Source: Rhodococcus ruber (GTDB taxonomy: Bacteria > Actinomycetota > Actinomycetes > Mycobacteriales > Mycobacteriaceae). Taken from it: a stretch of DNA of 64,000 nt. A program made the position numbers and the translations under genes. This document shows, in pieces, positions 57,296 through 64,000 of this stretch (positions are counted from its first letter, which is position 1; each line of letters starts with the position of its first letter). The stretch lies in the NCBI RefSeq assembly GCF_027270735.1, contig NZ_JAPWIJ010000004.1, positions 372,001 through 436,000 on the forward strand, in the 5' to 3' direction. The notes beneath the pieces are model-generated. The model ran no database searches and was not told the origin of the DNA. It worked only from the letters and a program-made list of their open reading frames with translations.

Positions 57296-57347
57296 CAACA
57301 CGTATGGCCACTAAGAGAAGTCCGCGCACGATGTTCGGGGTGCAGCG

Positions 57348-57839
57348 ATGACCTCCGGGCATTCCGAGCTGGGGGCCGATCTCCTGGCCTTGGCCGACAC
57401 TGTGCTGACTCGGCTGGACCCCATCCTGCGCCGGGTTGCGGAGACGCAGCAAGAACGTGACCAACAGGGCTGCAGTTGGTGTCCGGTGTGTGCGCTCGCT
57501 GCATTGGTGCGCGGCGAGCGGCACGATCTGATCGAATTGGTGGCCTCGGAGGGCGCGGTGATCATCGCGCTGCTGCGTCAGCTGCTCGCCGACCACACGA
57601 ACACCGACCACACAAACACCGACCACACGAACACCGACCACACGAACGCCGGAACCGGTCACACCGCCGCCGCGGAACCCTCGCAGTCGGTGCCCGAGCC
57701 GAACCCGACGTCGACCGAACCGGTCGACCTCTCGAACGTGTCGGTCGACACGAATATCACGGGCGAACGTCGGGCGGCGTTCGTTCCGATTACCGTTCGA
57801 GTGAAGAACTCACGATCGGACACGCAGGATCGTCCGTGA
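57348..57839 (+). CDS. CxWCPxC protein with DHTNT repeats
   Basis: The 163-residue protein has an N-terminal helical segment (SELGADLLALADTVLTRLDPIL), then a cysteine cluster QGCSWCPVCALAAL (three cysteines, possible metal site), a helix EGAVIIALLRQLL, four copies of DHTNT (residues 82-101), and a Pro/Ser/Thr-rich disordered region ending in FVPITVRV. Rv2183c occupies this position. Its place after the ArsA-like gene (52 bases) suggests a shared role, unproven. No signal peptide is present. Confidence 0.82.
   Translation: MTSGHSELGADLLALADTVLTRLDPILRRVAETQQERDQQGCSWCPVCALAALVRGERHDLIELVASEGAVIIALLRQLLADHTNTDHTNTDHTNTDHTNAGTGHTAAAEPSQSVPEPNPTSTEPVDLSNVSVDTNITGERRAAFVPITVRVKNSRSDTQDRP
57591..57650 (+). 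repeat. Four 15-bp tandem repeats encoding DHTNT
   Basis: Units at 57591, 57606, 57621 and 57636 read GACCACACGAACACC with one silent and one missense change. They lie within the CxWCPxC gene and keep its frame, so the repeat number can vary freely. Confidence 0.95.
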
Positions 57840-57900
57840 CGGGTGCGCGCGCATCGATCGGTCACAGCCGTGTGGGGGACGGCGAGAAAGGCATCAACGA

Positions 57901-58875
57901 ATGAAACGACACCAGCAGCAATTGACGGTCGGCATCGACGTGGGCGGGACCAGCCTGCGCGCCTCGGTCGTCGACGCCGATGGGCAAGTGCTCGACTCGA
58001 CGGCTGCTCCCACTCCGCACACCGCGCGGGCCCTCGAGCGCGGGCTCGACCGTGCCGTGCAGGAGCTGGCCGGGCGACACGAGATCGCCGCCGTCGGGCT
58101 CGCGGTGGCAGGATTCATCGATTCCGAGCGCACGACAGTTCTGTTCGCTCCGCATCTGCCGTGGGTGAACACCCCCGTCGCAACCGAGATGAGCAAGCGC
58201 ATCGGACTGCCGGTGCTGCTCGAACACGACTCCAACTCGGCGGCGTGGGCCGAATATCGATTCGGAGCCGCATCCGATGGTCGAAACGTGGTGATGGTGG
58301 CCATCGGTACCGGAATCGGCGCGGCGCTCCTGATCGACGGCAGGATCTACCGCGGCAGCCACGGTGTGGCACCGGAGCTCGGCCACATTCAGGTGGTTCC
58401 GGACGGCCGGGCCTGCCCCTGCGGCAAGCGTGGCTGCTGGGAGCGGTACTGCAGTGGCACTGCGCTGGTGGATACAGCAGTCGAGTTCCTCGCCGCCGAC
58501 CCGTCGTCGTCGACGACTCTGGCCCGTGAGGTGTTTCTCGATCCAGGTTCGTTGACCGGCCGAAGGATTGCCACTGCCGCGCAGGACGGTGATTCGATCG
58601 CCCGACGCACCATGGAGGATTTCGCGCGGTGGCTGGGAGTCGGACTGTCGATGGTCGGTGACGTGTACGACCCCGATCTGATCGTGCTGGCCGGGGGAGT
58701 GGCCACGTCGTCGAGTCAATTCCTCGCGCGTGCGACCGACAAGTACGCAGAGCTGGCGACCGGTACGGGCCATCGACCGTTGGCTCGTATCCGAAGTACG
58801 CAGCTGGGCGAAGCAGCGGGCATGATCGGGGCCGCCGAGCTGGCACGGGCCCAGTTCGTCACCGGCGTGCGCTGA
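57901..58875 (+). CDS. glk: ROK-family glucokinase
   Basis: The 324-residue ROK kinase has the phosphate motif VGIDVGGTSLRASVVD at the N-terminus, the catalytic region VLLEHDSNSAAWAEYRFGA with Asp in EHD, the GIGAALLIDG loop, and the zinc-binding CPCGKRGCWERYCSG preceded by APELGHIQV. This layout is typical of glucokinases that phosphorylate glucose with ATP (or polyphosphate). From memory, Corynebacterium glutamicum glk lies in the same neighbourhood near pimB and the NlpC genes. The exact substrate is inferred. The ATG at 57901 follows GAGAAAGG. Confidence 0.87.
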   Translation: MKRHQQQLTVGIDVGGTSLRASVVDADGQVLDSTAAPTPHTARALERGLDRAVQELAGRHEIAAVGLAVAGFIDSERTTVLFAPHLPWVNTPVATEMSKRIGLPVLLEHDSNSAAWAEYRFGAASDGRNVVMVAIGTGIGAALLIDGRIYRGSHGVAPELGHIQVVPDGRACPCGKRGCWERYCSGTALVDTAVEFLAADPSSSTTLAREVFLDPGSLTGRRIATAAQDGDSIARRTMEDFARWLGVGLSMVGDVYDPDLIVLAGGVATSSSQFLARATDKYAELATGTGHRPLARIRSTQLGEAAGMIGAAELARAQFVTGVR

Positions 58876-59053
58876 CCGTGTCGGCCCATATCGTGTGAGC
58901 TCTGTCCCGGAGTCTCCGATGATGTGGCTGGTGTCATAAACCGTGGGTACAGTTCACTACGCGGCACGGTTCCAGGACGCACGGCCGCAGTCGATTCTCG
59001 CTCGCGGGAGCCGGCACCAAATGATTTCCGGACCATCATCAGGGAGCACGTCA

Positions 59054-59782
59054 ATGTGGTACTGGCTGTTCAAATTCGTCATCGTCGGGCCCCTGCTCAT
59101 CGCCTTGGGTCGGCCCACGATCGAGGGTGCGGAGAACATTCCGACGCACGGTCCGGTCATTCTGGCGAGTAACCACAAAGCCGTTCTCGACTCTTTCTAC
59201 CTCCCGCTCAAGACGCCTCGCCGCATCACTTTTCTCGCCAAGAGCGAATACTTCACCGGTCCCGGACTCAAGGGTGCCTTTCAGAAGTGGTTCTTCACTG
59301 CGGTGGGACAGGTGCCGATCGATCGCACCGGAGCCGACGCGGCACAAGACGCTCTCAACGCCGGTGTTCGCGTGATCGAAGCGGGCAAGGTTCTCGGCAT
59401 CTACCCCGAGGGCACACGCTCTCCCGACGGCCGGTTGTACAAGGGCAAGACCGGTATGGCGCGTCTGGCGCTGCAGACCGGAGTCCAGGTCGTGCCGGTC
59501 GCGATGGTCGGTACCGAGAAGATGAACCCCATCGGTTCACGCGTCTGGCGGCCGGCCAAGGTCACCATCCGCGTCGGGAAGCCCATCGACTTCTCACGTT
59601 TCGAGGGAATGGCGGGCAATCGATTCGTCGAGCGCGCCGTCACCGACGAGGTGATGTACGACTTGATGTTGCTGTCCGGTCAGGAATACGTGGACGTGTA
59701 CGCCGCGTCCCTGAAGAAGGCTGCACCGGTAGAAGATTCGGCTCCCGCTGCGCGGCGCATCCCCGACTCCAAGGCCAGCTGA
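59054..59782 (+). CDS. 1-acylglycerol-3-phosphate acyltransferase (PlsC family)
   Basis: The 242-residue membrane-associated acyltransferase starts MWYWLFKFVIVGPLLIAL (signal anchor) and carries the family blocks ASNHKAVLDSF (HX4D, catalytic His and Asp), AKSEYFTGPGLKGAF, GQVPIDR and IYPEGTRSPDG. It makes phosphatidic acid or acylates another glycolipid such as PIM. Position equals Rv2182c. The ATG at 59054 fits the conserved start. Confidence 0.92.
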   Translation: MWYWLFKFVIVGPLLIALGRPTIEGAENIPTHGPVILASNHKAVLDSFYLPLKTPRRITFLAKSEYFTGPGLKGAFQKWFFTAVGQVPIDRTGADAAQDALNAGVRVIEAGKVLGIYPEGTRSPDGRLYKGKTGMARLALQTGVQVVPVAMVGTEKMNPIGSRVWRPAKVTIRVGKPIDFSRFEGMAGNRFVERAVTDEVMYDLMLLSGQEYVDVYAASLKKAAPVEDSAPAARRIPDSKAS

Positions 59783-59804
59783 ACCTGCACGAGAACAACC
59801 GCGA

Positions 59805-61097
59805 TCACCGAATCGCAGCGGCTTCGTCGGCCGTCTCCGAACGGTTCGCGAAGCCGATCGCCGCAAGGGCGACGATCGACGCCAGAGCCCACCACACGTA
59901 GGCGGAGGCCGCGAACTGGTCCAACAACGGCCAGCCGAGCCCGCTCCATCGTCCCTCGCCGAGCTTCCAATGCGGTGGATACACCATCAGCGCCAGTCCG
60001 ACTGCAACCAGAGTCAGCAGCAGCGCACTGCGGCGGCGATAGCCGAGGACGGCCAGCACTACGGTGAACGGAACTGCCCACACCCAGTGATGCGACCAGG
60101 ATACCGGTGAGACCAGCAGGCCGAACATGGCGTTGATCGTCAGGGCCAGCGCAATCTGCCCGGCCGCGAACGCTTTTCGCATTGCCACCGCCGCTATGCC
60201 GAGTACTACCACCGACAACGCGATCCACAGGATCGACCGCGGCAACTCGTCCAATCCCAGGCGCGCGAGCACGCCGGTGATCGACTGGTTCGGCGGGTAG
60301 GCCGGGCCACCGATCCGGTCGGAATCGACGATCGTCTCGGTCCAGTACTTCACCGAGTCCGACCACGTCAGCGCGAAGCCGATTGCGGTGAACACCGCAA
60401 AACTCAGAACCGAGACCACTGCAGCGCGAAAGTCCTTGCGCAAGAGAAAGAACAACACGAACACAGCAGGAGTGAGCTTGACGGCGGCCACGAGACCGAT
60501 CAGGACCCCTCGTGGCCACGGAGTCTTCTTCGGCAGGCAGTCGAGTGCCACGAACGCCATCAGCACGATGTTGATCTGTCCGTAGTTCAGCGTCGAGGTG
60601 ACCGGCTCCAGTACCAGCACAGACAACGCGAACGCTGCTCCGGCAGACCACCACACGAGTGTGCGAGGGCGAAGTCCGAGCGAGGTGAGGGTAATTACGA
60701 CGGTCACCAGCAGCAAGAGCATGGACAGCACAGTGACCGCGATCGACGCGGCGTAGAGCGATACCGACGACAGCGGGCTGAAGATCGCCGCGGCGATCGG
60801 GGGATAGGTGAACGGCAGGGTCGTGCCGGTCGCGATCGGCGGCAACTGCCCGTAGAGGTCCCCGCCCTCGGCGAACACTTGACCACCGAGTCGATACACG
60901 TCGAGATCGAGTCGGTAGTGCTCGCCCAGAGTCCGCAAACCCGGAAAGCCGTTGAGATGGAACAAGACGCCGACAGCGGAGGCGACCAGGACGACGATCC
61001 TGCTCGACACGACGGCCCACCGCGGCCATCGAGGTGGCGTCGGCCCGGCCGGCTCCGATGCCTCGGCGATCGGACGGTTGGTGTCGGGCGATGTCAC
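59805..61097 (-). CDS. GT87 alpha-mannosyltransferase (Rv2181-like)
   Basis: The 430-residue integral membrane glycosyltransferase (DUF2029/GT87) uses polyprenyl-phosphate-mannose to add alpha-1,2 branches to lipomannan/lipoarabinomannan, by analogy to Rv2181. About ten membrane spans are present; the extracytoplasmic loop after span 1 contains the acidic DLDVYRLGGQVFAEGGDLYG, likely catalytic, and VSWSHHWVWAVPFTVVLAV follows the sixth or later span. It lies next to the acyltransferase and faces the exoribonuclease gene, completing the mannolipid cluster with pimB. Confidence 0.9.
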   Translation of the reverse strand: MTSPDTNRPIAEASEPAGPTPPRWPRWAVVSSRIVVLVASAVGVLFHLNGFPGLRTLGEHYRLDLDVYRLGGQVFAEGGDLYGQLPPIATGTTLPFTYPPIAAAIFSPLSSVSLYAASIAVTVLSMLLLLVTVVITLTSLGLRPRTLVWWSAGAAFALSVLVLEPVTSTLNYGQINIVLMAFVALDCLPKKTPWPRGVLIGLVAAVKLTPAVFVLFFLLRKDFRAAVVSVLSFAVFTAIGFALTWSDSVKYWTETIVDSDRIGGPAYPPNQSITGVLARLGLDELPRSILWIALSVVVLGIAAVAMRKAFAAGQIALALTINAMFGLLVSPVSWSHHWVWAVPFTVVLAVLGYRRRSALLLTLVAVGLALMVYPPHWKLGEGRWSGLGWPLLDQFAASAYVWWALASIVALAAIGFANRSETADEAAAIR

Positions 61098-61177
61098 AAC
61101 GTGGGCCTTTCGGGGCTGTTCGGATTCGGACTACCGGTACGTGGGGTGGTGTCGAGGTACGCGCTAGGGTGAGCCGC

Positions 61178-61669
61178 GTGCGCTACTTCTACGACACAGA
61201 GTTCATCGAGGATGGTCGCACAATCGAGTTGGTCTCGATCGGTGTGGTTTCGGAGGACGGTCGCGAATTCTATGCGGTGTCCTCCGAGTTCGATCCCGAG
61301 CGCGCAGGCCGCTGGGTCCGGCGCAACGTGCTGCCCAAGTTGCCACCGTACTCGTCGCCGCTGTGGATGAGCCGGTCTCGAATCCGGGACGAACTCCTCG
61401 AGTTCCTGGTGCCGCACTACGGTGCCGATGTCGAATTGTGGGCGTGGGTGGCTGCATACGATCACGTAGCGCTTTGTCAGCTGTGGGGTTCGATGACCGA
61501 GTTGCCCCGTTCTCTGCCGCGGTTCACCCGGGAGCTGCGCCAGCACTGGGAGGATCGAGGCAGCCCTGAGCTGCCGTCGGTTCCCGACGACGCTCACGAT
61601 GCGCTGGCCGATGCGCGGCACAATCTGGCGAAGTTCCAGGCGATCGAGGAGTACTCGCACCGCGGGTGA
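61178..61669 (+). CDS. 3'-5' exoribonuclease (Rv2179c family)
   Basis: The 163-residue DEDDh-type RNase has the first acidic pair in RYFYDTEFIEDG, a central Asp in LWAWVAAYDHVAL, and the histidine/aspartate motif DDAHDALADARHN at the C-terminus. Rv2179c and its relatives trim 3' overhangs of RNA. GTG at 61178 is chosen since the first strand VRYFYDTEF must start there; GTG at 61169 is also possible. Divergent from the mannosyltransferase gene. Confidence 0.9.
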   Translation: MRYFYDTEFIEDGRTIELVSIGVVSEDGREFYAVSSEFDPERAGRWVRRNVLPKLPPYSSPLWMSRSRIRDELLEFLVPHYGADVELWAWVAAYDHVALCQLWGSMTELPRSLPRFTRELRQHWEDRGSPELPSVPDDAHDALADARHNLAKFQAIEEYSHRG

Positions 61670-61690
61670 ACACCCGTTGTCCTGCGATGA

Positions 61691-63100
<1,410 letters not shown>

Positions 63101-63119
63101 TTCGGTCGCAACATCCGGC

Positions 63120-64000
63120 TCAGGGGAGCGAGACGACCATCACCTCGGAGCCCGGTTCCACGTGGGAACCGGCTCCGGGGCTCTGGGTGATCACCAACGA
63201 GCCGTCCGTATCGACCACCTGACGGACGTCGATCGTCAGGCCGAGGGCTGCGAGCGTCGTGCGAGCCGAACCGACCGAACGCCCGAGCAGTGAAGGCACG
63301 GTGACGGCGTTGGACACCTCGAGCACGGCGGTGGTTCCCGATCTGACCGTCTGCCCTGCTTCCGGTGTCGTTCCGATTGCTTTGCCGCCGTCGGTCTCGT
63401 CGTCGAACGTCTCCCGAACCTCGGCGACGGTGATTCCCACCGATTCGAGCGTCGTGCGGGCCTGATCGACGCTCTGGCCGCGGACGTCGGGCACCTCGAC
63501 CGGCGGCGCGCCTTTGCTGCGCAATACCGTCACCGAGCTTCCGGTGGTCAGGACAGTGCCCGGTGGTGGGTCCAGTGCTGCGACCCCGCCGATGGGAGCG
63601 CTGGTGCTGAAGGCTTCGCCGCCGTCGACGGGAGTGAACGTCCGGTCTCGCAGTTGCTGTTCCATGTCGGCGACGGACGCGTTCGCGTCGATCGAGGGGA
63701 CGCTCGGGCTACCGAGTGACACCAGCAGAAACACTGTGTCGCCCTTGGCGATTCGCGATCCGCCGGTGGGGTCGGTGCCGATGAGAAGGTCGGTGTCCAC
63801 GGAGTCCGAGTAGGTTCCGCGCACCGCAGCCTGCAGCCCGGCGGCCTCGACGGCGCTGGTGGCACCGGTGGTGTCGAGGCCGTCGACCATCGGGACGGCG
63901 GTGTAACGACCTGACCCCATCCACCAACCGCCGAAGCCGACGAGCACGGCGAGTAGGGCCACGACGAGGAGCCAGATGACGATCGCTCGACGCGAACGCT
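63120..64000 (-). CDS. pknL: Serine/threonine protein kinase PknL, C-terminal part
   Basis: The visible 293 residues start in a basic juxtamembrane segment (RSRRA), followed by one membrane span (IVIWLLVVALLAVLVGFGGW) and four PASTA domains of about 65 residues each. These include VEVPDVRGQSVDQARTTLESVG and TVPSLLGRSVGSARTTLAALG as the most regular repeats. PASTA domains bind muropeptides or lipid II outside the cell. The kinase domain lies beyond the end of the window; assignment to pknL (Rv2176) rests on order next to aroG. The frame is open to the last base. Confidence 0.88.
   Translation of the reverse strand, partial: RSRRAIVIWLLVVALLAVLVGFGGWWMGSGRYTAVPMVDGLDTTGATSAVEAAGLQAAVRGTYSDSVDTDLLIGTDPTGGSRIAKGDTVFLLVSLGSPSVPSIDANASVADMEQQLRDRTFTPVDGGEAFSTSAPIGGVAALDPPPGTVLTTGSSVTVLRSKGAPPVEVPDVRGQSVDQARTTLESVGITVAEVRETFDDETDGGKAIGTTPEAGQTVRSGTTAVLEVSNAVTVPSLLGRSVGSARTTLAALGLTIDVRQVVDTDGSLVITQSPGAGSHVEPGSEVMVVSLP

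Overview
The window is high-GC actinobacterial DNA and almost certainly comes from Rhodococcus sensu lato (Corynebacteriales, mycolic-acid bacteria). Gene content and order follow, as remembered and without a search, the Mycobacterium tuberculosis block from panB (Rv2225) to pknL (Rv2176). Nearly every base is coding, GTG starts are frequent, and no tRNA, rRNA, CRISPR array, prophage or transposase was seen. The window opens inside an RNB-family ribonuclease gene and closes inside the Ser/Thr kinase gene pknL.

Region by region: (1) 0-6.6 kb: RNB ribonuclease, proline iminopeptidase, a lipoprotein, panB, nadE and a CaeA-like exported hydrolase. (2) 6.7-18.5 kb: the nitrogen-assimilation core glnA2-glnE...glnA1. 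It is interrupted by a five-gene compatible-solute ABC transporter operon with tandem duplicated binding proteins, and by a small secreted-protein gene lying between two copies of the glnA1 3' end. A four-site GlnR-like box precedes glnA1. (3) 18.6-26.9 kb: RDD and DUF4191 membrane proteins, lipA-lipB, a TIGR01777 epimerase, the two-lipoyl-domain E2 gene, a 113-aa protein and pepA. (4) 27-35 kb: gcvT, ilvE, cobU-cobT-cobS with DUF3043, glycerate kinase, an A-type Fe-S carrier and adenosine kinase. (5) 35-43.9 kb: asnB and the respiratory bc1-aa3 supercomplex genes ctaC-ctaF and ctaE-qcrC-qcrA-qcrB, with a small XRE regulator between the two arms. (6) 44-51.8 kb: trpD, a lone Lrp/AsnC ligand domain, an exonuclease/GIY-YIG fusion, a c-di-AMP riboswitch ahead of an NlpC/P60 hydrolase, a second coiled-coil NlpC/P60 hydrolase and a membrane-anchored gluzincin-like protease. 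(7) 51.9-61.1 kb: an envelope-lipid neighbourhood with pimB', fadD15, two SRPBCC proteins, an ArsA-like ATPase, a CxxC protein, a ROK glucokinase, an acyltransferase and a GT87 mannosyltransferase. (8) 61.2-64 kb: a 3'-5' exoribonuclease, class II DAHP synthase (aroG) and the PASTA region of PknL.

Most of the window is conserved core chromosome. The non-core features are the 16.1-17.2 kb glnA-end duplication with its small secreted protein, the OpuA-like operon with its co-evolving binding-protein pair, several short tandem repeats at gene ends (two of them sharing one core sequence), and long perfect hairpins between genes. No clear new multi-gene system was found. The best candidates for unexplained biology are the glnA-end duplication and the ArsA-like ATPase/SRPBCC/CxxC group inside the mannolipid cluster.
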